Assembly (NCBI GenBank): GCA_029718625.1
Contig: CM056385.1
Coordinates: 19,319,154-19,383,153 of the forward strand
DNA: 64,000 nucleotides
Origin: Synaphobranchus kaupii
Taxonomy: Eukaryota; Chordata; Actinopteri; Anguilliformes; Synaphobranchidae
Reading direction: 5' to 3'
Made by a program: the position numbers and the translations under genes
Shown: positions 48,321 to 59,985 of the stretch, one piece after another
Layout: each line of letters begins with the position of its first letter
How positions within the stretch are numbered: position 1 is the first letter of the stretch
The notes under the pieces: model-generated
Database searches by the model: none
Told to the model about the DNA's origin: nothing
Seen by the model: only the letters and a program-made list of their open reading frames with translations

Positions 48321-48844
48321 CAGTACTGTGCAAATATCTTAGGCACACTCGATTTTTTTATGTAGATTTTTTGTCTTCTGCATTAGTTTGTCAGTAGAAA
48401 AGAGCAAATTGAAGATTTCCAAACATTGATTTTCCATGATTTTCCAAAAACGTAATTAAACTTTCGTCAGAGAAAAGAAGAACAAGGAGTTCTGCAACAG
48501 ATGGTATGGTCTCCACAGAGGCCTGTTCTCAACATCACCGAGGCTGTCTGGGATTACCTGGACAGGCAGAAGCAAGCGAGACAGCCAAAGTCTGCAGAAG
48601 AACAGTGGCAAGTTCTCCAAAATGCTTGGAACAATCTACCAGCTGATTTTCTTATAAAACTGAACAACAGTGTACCTACGAGAGTTGATGCTGTTTTAAA
48701 GGGAAAGGGTGGTCACACCAAATATTGATTTGATTCCGTTTTTTATTGTTTACTGTTCTTTATAGTCAATTGTTTGATATTTAGAAACTTTTAACTTTTA
48801 ATCGGATTTTTTTTACATGTGCCTAAGACTTTTGCACAGTACTG
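48321..48844 (+). mobile_element. Tc1-like element, deletion derivative
   Basis: TIRs CAGTACTGTGCAAATATCTTAGGCAC (48321) and GTGCCTAAGACTTTTGCACAGTACTG (ends 48844), flanked by TA at 48319-48320 and 48845-48846. The element is 524 bp and keeps only the C-terminal quarter of the transposase gene. Confidence 0.95.
48501..48728 (+). pseudogene. Tc1 transposase C-terminal fragment
   Basis: An open 75-codon frame reads VLNITEAVWDYLDRQKQARQ, QVLQNAWNNLPADFLIKLNN and ends KGKGGHTKY-stop, the canonical C-terminus of this Tc1 group. NITEAVW carries the Glu of the DDE triad, while the usual Ser-Pro-Asp before it reads RPV here. The catalytic Asp residues and the DNA-binding domain are deleted. The open frame is intact to the native stop, which suggests a fairly recent deletion copy. 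Confidence 0.9.
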
Positions 48845-48846
48845 TA

Positions 48847-50811
48847 TGTTTGTACTTTAGCACTTCAGTACATTTTTTTTACTAATCTAGAAATATTTCT
48901 GTAAATAATTCATTGTTATATTATTATCTCCATTCATGTAATTACTACTTCATAGAACACCTGCATTTCTTTATGACATGAGATGATTTGACATGAGCTG
49001 AGTTCGCACATGTGATGTGGAAATAAAATAATTTTTAAAAAGTATGCCATGAACTCTTTGCCAGACCTCATACATGTGATTCATATTTCACAACATTTGC
49101 ATATAATGCCTTTTATAGAATTGTATCACCATGCAGGCAAAGTTGATATTTAAGCTTCACGAATGCTTAATGCATTCTGAAGACGTTCTACTGATAGAAC
49201 CTTGCGTGCCCTGTTATTTCATACCTAAAACCACATTGCAGTATCAAGATATATATTGGCTTATTGTGCATGTTTAAAGTAGAGTTATATTTTAAGTACA
49301 GCGTGCAGTAATATGATTTGTATATACTGGTTTCAGATTTAGAAGAATTATCAGTTTAAAATTGCAGGTAATTTCTCTGCAACCCGTTCTTGTTTATGGG
49401 TCACAACTTGTGCTCGCCCGTTAATTATAATTAGCCGGCTAACTGAATTATTATGAAACATGGTGCAGCTTATGATCTAAAAACCCTTGAATAGGACAGG
49501 CTCCGTTGAGAGCGCCATCACCGTTTATTCTAATTGCAATTCTAAATGCTGTATTCATTTTGGTAAAAATGTCTGCTCTGATGAAGGTGTTATTTGGTAA
49601 AAATGCGCTGGCCCTCTGGCTCCACTATTCAACACAGGTTAGAGTGCTCCTGCACTCATTCAATTCTCAATTCTAAGCCTCAAAAGTAACTTTTTACTTC
49701 TGCGTGTCTGCACGCGATTGAGAAACCTTTCCTTATCAGAGCTACCAGAGTTACTGCACAAATGCATTAAATGGTGATATATCATCCTGAACTGTAATGG
49801 GATTGTTTCATTCCATGTACCCCATTTGAGGCTGCAGTATGGCATTATCTGTTCATTCAGGCTGGTGGTGTTCTTAAACTTCACTTCCTGTTCTTCCCGG
49901 GGGGTGTTGGGGATCCCTCAGGGGACCTGTGGATATTCCAGGGAGTGCGAAAAACGTGGGATATCTGAAATGCGAAAAGAGCACTGACAATTAAACTGAC
50001 TTGCGAGCTGTGTGTTTAACATTAGAGCAGGTTTAGACCTCAGCCCATTATAACCAGGGGAGCGTTCTCTGACAAATATGAGTTAATTGCCAATGCATTA
50101 CACCAAGGCTTGTAATGAAGACATTCATCATCGTGCCCACCCAATGTCTCCACTGTGGGCCTGTACACCCCTCCTACCACCTCCCTCACACCTGAGATGG
50201 GCCATGTAAGGGTGGAGCCAGGGGAAAAGTGTCAGAGATGGCTGATTAAAAAACGCTGTTAATGGTATGCTGAACTGTCACTCCGGTTTCCAGTCCAATT
50301 ATATCATGATTAATGGGTTGGGTGCTTTAAATGGCCGTCAGTCACTTACCTTGCGCAATAATCAGCGCGCCGCCAAAACAATCAGGCGGAGCGTTTCGTT
50401 CGGCTCCGTTCATGTGGGAAATAAAAGAAAGGAACAAATGGCGCATAATTACATTGTTGTGTGATTGCTGATTTAATCCAGCGGGAAAGTATCAGGACTG
50501 ATTGAGTGCGGTTGCAGTCTAAACAGTTCCCCAGGTCCCGTCTGCCCTCAGCGAGCGATTGGTTCAGCAGCTGGCTGGCTCCGCCCTCCGGGGCACTGGG
50601 GCGTCCATCAGGACAGTGGAAAGCCTTGTTTCAGCAACGGGTTTAACCCTTCGAAGAGTAGGTCTTTCTAAATGTTTTTTTTCTAAATTCTATGTCAGTG
50701 TTCTAGAACTCCATTGCTTCCAATGACCAGTAGTGATTGTTACATCAGCATTAGAATGTTCAGTTCAGAGCATTCTAATCACATATTTGTGATCTTACGC
50801 CTTAAAGCAGG
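48847..50811. other. Unique stretch, possible conserved non-coding DNA at 50210-50520
   Basis: No gene or repeat recognised. The GC-richer non-repetitive patch near 50330-50420 contains clustered CG dinucleotides. Confidence 0.3.
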
Positions 50812-50864
50812 GGTGTACAATGGTCCTGGAGTACTTCTGTGTATTCTGGTTTTCGTTCCAACAA
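50812..50864. mobile_element. MITE terminus, interrupted
   Basis: GCAGGGGTGTACAATGGTCC, then TCTGTGTATTCTGGTTTTCGTTCCAACA, is the left end of a fish MITE type related to the element at 51831. It runs directly into the palindromic MITE at 50865. Confidence 0.55.
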
Positions 50865-50971
50865 CACAGGAAAAATGTTTGTGTAAATCTGACAATCTTG
50901 GTGTACATTTAACACCCTAGGGTGTTTATATGGGACTGTGGTTTCAAATGTACACCAAGATTTTTGCTGTG
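50865..50971. mobile_element. Palindromic MITE, CACAGCAAAAATG family
   Basis: Ends CACAGGAAAAATG and ATTTTTGCTGTG. The interior CTTGGTGTACATTTAACACC / AAATGTACACCAAG is homologous to 27101-27233. Confidence 0.8.
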
Positions 50972-51491
50972 CACGATTACAAACTGAGGTTATGTAACAA
51001 GCTGATATTTTTTCTTAATTAGGTGCTTTTCATGTTTTGAGGGATTATTTACCACATTATGTGACGTCAGAAATAGCTGTGCATGCCATAAAAAATAAAG
51101 GTCCCAGGTTTGTACTAATTGAGATATATTGGAAACAATTACATAAAATAGATACTTAACTGATAAAATTAAATAGAATCTATCTTTAACCTAATTAGGT
51201 TGTTGAACACAAGTTATTTCATAATTTTTTCCTTAAAACACTATTAACACAATGCAGGTTTGGTTCACTGTCATTTGCTTTGTACTTGAATTCTCCATTA
51301 TCTATCTAATGGTTAGTTTTTTTGGACATGTGTCCACATTGTCACCAATCAGGAGCCTATTGATTCACCTCTGCCTTTAATTTTATCAGTTAAACATTTT
51401 TTTTTTACTAAAACCCTCCCTCCCTTGGCAACACTCCGGTCATTTATACATCACCATGGCAACTTATACTTCAGCCCACAGCAGGGTTGCA

Positions 51492-51518
51492 GAGTCTCAC
51501 GCATCTGGCGTGAGACTC
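51492..51518. repeat. Short palindrome in TCTCACGC-rich segment
   Basis: GAGTCTCACGC-ATCTG-GCGTGAGACTC, an 11-bp perfect stem. TCTCACGC recurs nearby at about 51528 and 51549. Confidence 0.7.
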
Positions 51519-51575
51519 AGCCTTAATCTCACGCTCTCCCTCAAGGAATCTCACGCCAGAATCAGACTTATGATT

Positions 51576-51597
51576 CCCCCCCCCCCCCACCCCCCCT
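51576..51597. repeat. Poly-C tract
   Basis: Cytosine run with one A interruption. Confidence 0.9.
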
Positions 51598-51830
51598 CCT
51601 TGATCCTAATTCCCTCCGGTCCAGGATTGTAAACCCCCCGGTTGATGTGACAGTCTGAAATTGACCAAGGTTGGCAGCCCTGAACGCTGGCCCACAGCAG
51701 GTTGCTGTCTGCACTGATGTAGTCAGGTTTTGCTTCCACACCACGGGGTGCGTCACTGCACTGAGGACCAGTCATTTATTTGCATATGCTTTTCTGGAGC
51801 CTTAAAATTTGTAATAATCATACAGCTAGT

Positions 51831-52050
51831 ACCGGGGTGGGCGACTCCATTCCTGAAAGGCCAGTGTGTCTACAGTTTTTCATTGTCACCAGTTACACCG
51901 GCCGTGTTCATGTTGGAACACAGGAACAGTCTTTAGCTGCCATTCATGACCTTATCAAGAAATTAAGTGCAATTTCAATTAATAGATGATTGGACCAATT
52001 AAGTAATTAAGAGCAGAAGTTGGCATGAAATCCAGAACGGCCCTCCTTGC
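51831..52050. mobile_element. MITE, probably hAT-related
   Basis: Left end ACCGGGGTGGGCGACTCCAT with CCTGAAAGGCCAGTGTGTCT. Right end CCAGAACGGCCCTCC, roughly the inverted form. The interior has AATTAAGTAATTAAG, as in the common fish MITE with CAGGGGTGGGCAA ends. No clear TSD. Confidence 0.55.
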
Positions 52051-52494
52051 TCTCTCCTGAGCTAGTATGCAACTAGGCCTAAGCAAGAGCATGCACTATA
52101 TAGCCTAATTAAATAAAATGTAGATAGCTATTAGAAACATGCATCCTATGCCAGATATATAATGAGAAAATGTGGAAAAGACTGTTGTAAAACCCAACCC
52201 AACATCACCCGTCCCAACCAATATAATTCATTTTAAAAAATCAGCCCCGAGCTGACCCAAACCCATTGAGTTCTGATGTATCCCTTTGGGTTCAGATCGA
52301 AAAACTGGACTGTATCTTAGCAGCTGGTTCAATACCTCAGACTGTAATCTTTTTCAACTCATTATTTATTTTATTTGCTGTGACAGATCCCTCATTACAT
52401 TTATGTTCCCATTCATTCTATCTTTACTATTACACCAGGCTTTTCCAGCAGAGGATGGACTCGCCCTCTACAGCTGGATTCCTTCACAGTAAAA

Positions 52495-52602
52495 TGTCAA
52501 GTGTTAATTCAACTCTAACAGTGTACATATGAGCCTAATCTGTCCAGAGCAGGCTCATATGTACACTGCTAGAGTTGAATCAACACTAGACATTTTACTG
52601 TG
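52495..52602. mobile_element. Near-perfect palindromic MITE, CACAGTAAAATGT family
   Basis: CACAGTAAAATGTCAAGTGT to ACACTAGACATTTTACTGTG, with arms of about 45 bp including GTGTACATATGAGCC / GGCTCATATGTACAC and a short centre. Non-coding. Confidence 0.85.
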
Positions 52603-53790
52603 AATTTACTGTGTTGCTATATTATTTTTCACTGGGAAGTTTTTCACATCACAGTTTCAGTGTTTGTGAATAGCTATGGGGTGCTTATACTGCTTAAACA
52701 TCAAAGCAGGTATCCAGGCATAGAGGTGGACTGAGGACTTGCTAACCCTGAACCTGTGTCACATGCATAAACAACTAAACCATTACCGAGTCTGCTTTAG
52801 CCGTAATACAGTACAATAAAGCCTAAACCAATACATCACTGATGCCAGAGTATGACTCTGAGGTTTAGTGCAGAACTTGATATTTAGGTTTAATAATAAA
52901 TCATGCTGGAAATAATTATAAAAAAAAGCAAAATAATGCATTAAGGTCCACGGGTTGACTGAACTGATTTAAAATGAAATCAAACTGTAAAAAAATAATC
53001 ATTCTTGCCTCCATAACAGTATTTTATCTGATGAGCGAGCAAAGGTAATGAACAATTTCAAAACAATCATAGCTAACAGGATTTTATGTTCTCTGTTCCA
53101 AGGTTGCATTGATGGAGCCCTTTTTGATTTTTGTCTTGATTGGCAGTGAAAATGTGTGAGGCAAGCCTCCCTATGCATGCATTCATCTGACCTTTTCCAC
53201 AGCACGTCTTTACAATGCAAAAATGGGCGTCTGTCCACATTAATCAAACCATCAATCACCCTCAAAGTAGATGGACTCTAATGACCTTCATCTGAAAGCA
53301 GCGTAGGCTTTGAAAGTAAAGACTATTCACCCCATACACATTAATTTTTTCGCAGGTGATTCCAAGTTCCTGGACCAATTGGGATCGAAATCTAAAGACC
53401 TGATTAGCCTAATGATCAATTACAAGCATACATACGTCTGAAATATTACATACAGTCATCCATGTTAAATATTATTACAATAAGACGCAATAAGCATAGG
53501 TATCAGTGTTTCATTATAGCATATTATATATTATTATATATCGGTCTGATGGATATAATGAACTTCCCAACAGAAAGAATCGGTTTTCTCTGCAGCATAT
53601 TTTTCCCACAAAATGTATTGAAGAAAATCTAACTGGAGGGCAGGCAACAAAACATATTCTGTTTTATTTTTTGGTTTGAAAGAATGTGAATCTTGCTCAG
53701 AATTTCTCTTCCGTGTGGTCTGGGAAAGTGAGTTCAGGTGAAGAAAGAGATGGTTGTAGCATAAGCAAGAAGGGAGAAGATAAGCAAGAA
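52603..53790. other. Unique AT-rich stretch
   Basis: Nothing recognisable. Confidence 0.4.
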
Positions 53791-53935
53791 GCAGCCTCCA
53801 CCCTCCTCCATCCGGTCCACAATCGGTCTTCACCCCTGACCCCACCCTCCCTGCCCCCCACCGCCCCATCCCCTCTCCTCAATCACTCTTCACCCCCAAT
53901 ACCCCCCTACCAGTCTGCAATGCCTCCCCAATCTA
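53791..53935. repeat. C-rich low-complexity tract
   Basis: Runs of C3-C6 with a small direct repeat, TCTTCACCCC, at about 53827 and 53887. Frames through it are proline-rich artefacts. Confidence 0.65.
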
Positions 53936-55930
53936 CGATCTTGCAGAAAGGCTAGAGCCGTAACTGGCTGAAGAGGTTTGAGACCGTCACCAAGGTGATT
54001 CGGTATATAATAAGGGCTGCACTGCGGATATGAAATTTATATTCAGCTCTCAAACATCGTGTCAGTCATGCTCTGCCCGTGGCTGTGGCTCCAGATTGTT
54101 TCTTCATCCGAGGGAAAGCCAAAGAGAATGCGTTTAAAAGGACCCGTATCTACAGTCATCTGTAGACAGCCATCGCGTCTCTGTGATAATTTCCGCCCCG
54201 TCGACACATCGGGCTTCTCCCAAAATCAGCTTGGTTACCGCTTTTACTTGTTCCGCTTCTTGGAAATGAAGCGTGAGGGGGCTGCAGAGGGCATGTTGTG
54301 TCCAAGTTGTGAGAGCTTTGTTGCCATTTGCAGCATGTATGTGGTTTGGAGAACTTCCCCATCTCTTTGTTGGTTTGTTACACTAAATTGGTTAAAGTGT
54401 TTAATGAAAAAAAGGGAGAAAAAAAATCATGCTACTGTGTACAAAGGTGGACAAAACAAATCAATCAAATTCATCGCTTTACCTGTAATGTGGGAATAAC
54501 AAAGACAACGCTTGCTCTCACTTGCTGAAAGAATTTAAATCCACACAACCATCTAATCTAGGATTTATTATTGCAAAAATATATCTAATCAAGGCTACAT
54601 GCTGATTGTGTGAGGATGGGTGTAAATTATTTCATTATGTACTTATGCAACATAATCTTTCTCTATTCACTATTATTAAAAAAATATATATTTTTGTTTT
54701 AAGTTCAAAATGTCAAATCCACCCAGTCTTCGTCATTTGTGCTAGGACAAAGGGGTGTAGTTAATATTAATTTATGCATCAACCACTGTGGAGTCACTTT
54801 AAAATGTGTGGCTGTACAGATTTTCACTGCTTCTCCTACTGGTAAATAATCTGGAAAAAAAGACAAGATGTGCTGACCTCTGCCTCATCCCACCTTGCCA
54901 ATGCTTTTTCCTCATATTGTGGTATCAGACAAAAAAAAAATAGCAAAAGCCTTCTGGTTCTATTCAGCACTTTCCTTTTGCTCTGAAATTTGCTGATTTT
55001 TCTTGAAATCTTAGCACAGCACCCTGGGACTTTTGCATATTACGCTCGGGTCTCTATGTGTGCAGAGCTTAACATCGTAATTATATAGTTCCCAATCCAT
55101 TTGCATTTCAGTTATCTTCCCTGGGGCTTCTTTCCCTTTTTTCAATCCTGAGTCCACACAAAGTTACAGCCCCATACCTCTCCTGGTTCAAGCTCATGCC
55201 ATTACACAACCTGGAGGCCTAGATGCATCGCCTTTCCTTCTTGATCTGCATATTAAAATACATTTCTTGACTTGGAATGTCTATTTTCTCAGCTAGTTTT
55301 ATAAATCAGGCCATAATCAGTCCAACCACTTTGTCTATTTGCTCTGAACATTTCCCCATTATCTCTATATTACCATTTAGCCGCACTTTAAGTACAGCCA
55401 CCGTGCCAGCCAGCAGAGGATGGGCTACCCCTCTATATCCAAGTTCTTGCAACTGTTTGAGTGTCTTTCCAAAAAAAAAAACAGTTAATCTTATTTTTCA
55501 TCTTCATACTATATGACTTTTCCTAATTTGTTTGGGTTAAATAGTAAACATGTAAACAGCAAGTTTTCTAAATTCCTGTGTGGGGTCATTTGTGGGGTAA
55601 CTGTATAAAATTAAAATATACACCTTTTTATTTTTTACGTGGGTGATTCTGGTTGCACTTTCCCATACAGGTTTTAAACTTCACAAACTTTCAGTTACCT
55701 CAGGCTCTCAATTCAAATGTTTCATCACAGATTTTTTATATTTAGGGATAAAAGGGTAGTCAATTGAGAGACAAAAGGTGACGCAGAAAGTGCCAATATT
55801 TTTCAATTACAATACTTTTGTGTGAGGTTGAACTTTTGGGGTCAATTTGACCTCAAACATAAAAGGCGTCAAATAATGTCAAGTGTTTACGGATAATTAT
55901 GTATTGTTGTTTAATGTGCAAGAACCTAGA
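53936..55930. other. Unique non-coding stretch
   Basis: No repeat recognised. The 146-codon frame at 54059-54499 matches nothing I know and has no supporting context. Confidence 0.4.
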
Positions 55931-55933
55931 CTA

Positions 55934-56062
55934 CACAGTACAATGTCCAGTGTTAATGCAACTGTGACCGAGTTTATATGAATCCACCCTGGCCATAGGG
56001 GACTCATTTAAACTCTGTAAGAGTTGATTTAACACTGATTTAACACTGAACATTTTACTGTG
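55934..56062. mobile_element. Palindromic MITE, CACAGTAAAATGT family, TA-flanked
   Basis: CACAGTACAATGTCCAGTGT to GAACATTTTACTGTG with TA on both sides (55932-55933, 56063-56064). More diverged sister of 52495-52602. Confidence 0.8.
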
Positions 56063-58176
56063 TAGGCAGCACAAAATGTAGTTAAAATAAGTGTTTACGA
56101 TGAAGAATACAGTAAGAAAACATGCAGTGAAACAGCCGGATGTGTGTGCATGTGTTGGGAAAAGCGCACTGTAGCGCACTGGCTAGTGTTCACTGGTTCG
56201 TTTACAGGATAACGTAGCACCTATCTCTCCTTTTCCCCATTGATTCTCATGGTATTAAATGGGTCGGTATCCACCCCAAGAGGACGTCACCTTGGAATGC
56301 AACCCCTCTAATTTACATGAATTCTTGTGGGAGAAAAGTCCTCTCTATAAGTTGTTTCATGTAACGTCTTTGTTTTTTGGAATGTAACTGGAATGTATGA
56401 TGAGGAGCCCCTGTAATGTAAATATGTTCTTAACAAATCGTAAATATGCATTCACTGTGTACTATTACTATTTAAGGCTGAAGGTGCAAATGGTCCCTGA
56501 CATTGACTAACTTGCCAGAATAAACCTGGGACTTACTTCCCTGTTTGTCCCCTCAAGGCATGCTGGGATAGATCCATGGGCACATCATCTTAGTGGGGCA
56601 GTCAGCATTCCACTGGGATAAGAGGACCTCCTGTTGTACATGGCCTAGTTTAAAGAACTCTCAAAATCACCGCTGCATTAAAACCTCTAAGCATGCCAAA
56701 TTATATATGAAAAAGTAAAAAAAAAAAAATTTCAATGACAATGCTCATTCCCTTATAATGGCTATCCAGATCTAATCTAGTTTAATTTCATTGAAGTTCC
56801 ACCTCAAGAGGATACAGGCATATACACATAAACTCCTGATTAAAGGGCCCACTACATGTTTGACCTTGGACTCTAAACAGAGGTTGGTATTATTCTATTA
56901 GCCACAAGAGGCATCGTGCATGTTGTCTGCACACTTCCAGGCAAAGCGTGCTTGACCCTGGATTGCAAACAGAGGTTGGCCCCATGAACGGGCCCCTGGG
57001 AGAGGGCGGGGGAGACGAGCACGGCGCTGGGTTCTTGTGAAGTTGAGAAGGTTCAAGGCGGAGCCGGCGAGAGGATATATAGGGTGGCTTTATGAGGTTC
57101 GGAAAAGATTCCGCCTGCTGCGTGTAGATTTTCATTCTGGCTCGGAACAGAGCAAAGGTAAAGCGGGAAACCAGAGTCTCCGGAGGGGAAACTCTATTGG
57201 AGCACACCTTCAGGCCCCCTGAGATAAGGCACAAAAATGAATTCGCAATATTGTGGCACAAAGCGCAACTGGAATACCCAGATAATATTTTTTTCTCTCT
57301 CTCAACTGTCTTTCCCTCGCACTTCACATCTTTCTCAGCCTGACTCGGTTTTCTCAGTACGTCCAGGCACTTTAAAAGACCTGCATAAAAATCTAACAAA
57401 TGCTGTTTTCACTAAATTGACAGGCTTACTGCATAGGCCTTGTAAAAAAAATTGAAGCTACTGTAAATCCTTCATTGGTGATACAACGATATTTAACTGC
57501 ATCGCACCCGGCCTGATACGCAGCTTATTTTCATTATTTTAATCACTGCACGTGTAGACGTCATCTTCGTCCAGTATAAATCAATGCATAAGTCATAATG
57601 CATGACAGCATGCTATCCATAACAACCTGAAAAAAACATTACAAAACAAATAGACTAAATAAAATAAATAAATTATTGTTGTACACGCTGCACATAGGTT
57701 TAGAAAAAGCTGCAAGCTGTTTAATTCTAAAGCTAGGCACATTCATTCAGGGTGGCGATCATTAAAATTTCAGCGATTCTCCCAGCAGGAATGAAAATAA
57801 ATTAGTTGCTGCTGTAACAAGTCTAATTGTTGCGGTAATTGACCACGGCAGGACAGTACCCCCCCTGCCGCCACATCACCGATATTCTGTTCTGCTTTCT
57901 CCCTTGATCTGTTGGCATGGCACAGAGTCTAGTGAGGTTCTAGCGTGGAAGCTGGTAGAGAAGATTTCCTCGGTGCATATCCACTGAGCTGCTGTAGTGC
58001 TTTGTAGTCTGTGTCGTTCATCCTTCACTGGGTAGCTTTTGGGAAAATGGAGTTTAATTAAAGTGTGTACGAAAACAGAGGGGGTATGAGCGTATCTTCT
58101 GATTTTCATCCTGGCTGTTCTACAGGTGTGTCTATGAGTGCAGAAACAAGGGGGAAATACAGTGGAGTAAATGTCT

Positions 58177-58179
<3 letters not shown>
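56063..58179. other. Non-coding stretch with a duplicated motif
   Basis: No supported gene. A 27-bp motif (TGACCTTGGACT...AAACAGAGGTTGG) occurs at 56861-56887 and again at 56953-56979. A GATATATAGGG TATA-like word at about 57072 lies in a GC-richer patch. The 169-codon minus-strand frame here is unrecognised. Confidence 0.4.
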
Positions 58180-58213
<34 letters not shown>

Positions 58214-58222
58214 GTGAGAGAG
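58180..58222. repeat. (GA)n microsatellite
   Basis: AG run with two interruptions. Confidence 0.93.
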
Positions 58223-58396
58223 GGGTGCAGAGTGAGTTCAAGTTAATAGAGGTGGTGTGGGGAGTGAGTGACAGAGACTTGACAGTGAGGAATGGGTGTG
58301 TGGAGTGAGTTTGCAAGTGGCTGTAAGTCTAAGTTTAAATACACAAAACACTTTTGACTGGATCCTGCTTGCCTGTGTTTTCACACTTGCATTCTA

Positions 58397-58398
<2 letters not shown>

Positions 58399-58438
<40 letters not shown>

Positions 58439-58490
58439 TGTGTGTGTTTGTGAATGTCTGTGTGTATGCGCATGTTTGCGTCTGTTTGTA

Positions 58491-58521
<31 letters not shown>

Positions 58522-58522
58522 G
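58399..58522. repeat. Compound (GT)n microsatellite
   Basis: Two pure GT blocks joined by a degenerate GT-rich centre. The VCVC-type frames are translations of the repeat. Confidence 0.95.
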
Positions 58523-58600
58523 ATAGACTGAATAAAGAGTGTACACTAACATGTGGTGTGGCAGGCAAATTTGAGCCCCAGCACGCACTTTCGCTGGCCA

Positions 58601-58615
58601 CCAGCAGGGGGAAGT
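58601..58615 (+). promoter_or_regulatory. CTCF-like binding motif
   Basis: CCAGCAGGGGGAAGT matches the vertebrate CTCF consensus CCASYAGRKGGCRSY at 14 of 15 positions (A in place of the second-block C). A single motif hit is suggestive only. Confidence 0.4.
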
Positions 58616-59795
58616 GGAGGTCTCCGGTACCTGTAATAGAGGGATGGCATGCTGTGCTTCCATCTACAGCGGTTCACTCACAAAAGGCACAGAGCAATGT
58701 GGAGAGATGCTTGTGGCAATAAGGAGATATAATACACTATTAGCTGACACGGACAAATTATAAGACCATGGACACCTTTTGTCCTTTATGACACACGAGG
58801 ATGAAAATCCTACATTTGCACTTAGAATAATTATTATATCATGTTGCATAATTATCTATGCTGAGGACGAGATACTGTATACTGTGGTTGCAAAGAAAAC
58901 CTTTCGCAAGATTGTGTTGCAATTGGTTTCTCAGCAAGCACTAGAGATGGGAGTGAGTCTTCATGATCACTATAATGGGTGGACCCAACATGCTGTCAGT
59001 GACTGACTCGTCTGAACCAATCACAAGACCCCCCACAGCAAAATCAGGGAGTCACTTGGTGGCCGCACTCATTTTGAGGTTCATGAAGCCTTTCTCTCCA
59101 GCAACCAGCAGACACCCTAATTCAGATTAATTCTGTATTCCATTTTTAGTTTTTATTTACATAATTGAGAAAAGGCACTAGCTGAGGGAACAAAAGGACT
59201 GCTCCATGTTTAATCTGACAGCCCTCTGTTTCAGAGGCCAGTACAGCTATCTATAATATACTTTTGTTGTGTTTACCATTTCTGATTGCGTGGCCTACCC
59301 CCACTTCAGGGAGTACATGACCTAGATTCTAAAGAAAATGCTCACTGAGAGACCACGGTTGCCTGTTTTGCACAGTGTGTTAGACAACAGCCTTTAATTT
59401 TGTTCCATGTGAAAAAAAAACAAAAAAAAAACAAACACATTCTGGGTTGGTTGACAGCTGCAGCTGTTTTTCAGAAGTTTTTTTTTGCTTCCGTAAATGG
59501 CTGGGAAATTGAAATTAGGAGCCCAGATGTACCCCTTCATCTATGAAAAAACAAGGCCCTGGGAGCAGGTAAGACACTATTAATGTGAAAACTGTGAGAA
59601 TGTATTGATCTGAGTGATAGCGGCCAGATGTCGCAGACTCTGATGGAGTAATGCACCAAAACACGCAGGTCTGTATGCGGAGGAGCTCGAGACTGAACCA
59701 GGCTTACTCATTTCCCTCACGGGCGCCCTGACCCAGGCACGCTTGCACTGCACGTATTTCATACGAATACCCTCCAAATACCCCGCAATTCATTT
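58616..59795. other. Unique non-coding stretch
   Basis: Nothing recognisable apart from an A-rich run near 59409-59432. Confidence 0.4.
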
Positions 59796-59985
59796 ATGTC
59801 CCCTGAAGGGGACACGAGTCTCTGGTCTTGATCTCAGGAGCCATATACTCTGTTGAAAACTGCACTGCAACGGACATTCAATAAAAACAATGAATATTTT
59901 TGAAAATATTTTCACTGTAACATGTTTTTGCCGTCCAAGATACTTTTATTATGTAAAAAATCTGAAACCTTTTTTCTGCCAGGAG
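59796..59985 (+). repeat. Unclassified interspersed repeat, copy 3 (middle part)
   Basis: Matches the middle of 13060-13490: GGGGACACGAGTCTCTGGTC, then GACATTCAATAAAAACAATG, then GAAAATATTTTCACTG, then AGGAGGATAT. Flanking parts of the family are absent. Confidence 0.6.

Noticed and set aside
54059..54499. 146-codon plus-strand open frame
   Set aside because: No recognised motif. The 3' part is A-rich, low-complexity lysine coding.
56890..57399. 169-codon minus-strand open frame, the longest in the window
   Set aside because: The translation resembles no known protein and covers the duplicated TGACC motif region. Without transcript or conservation evidence it is best treated as chance.
58296..58722. 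Cys/Val- and His/Thr-rich frames
   Set aside because: Direct translation of the GT/CA microsatellite.
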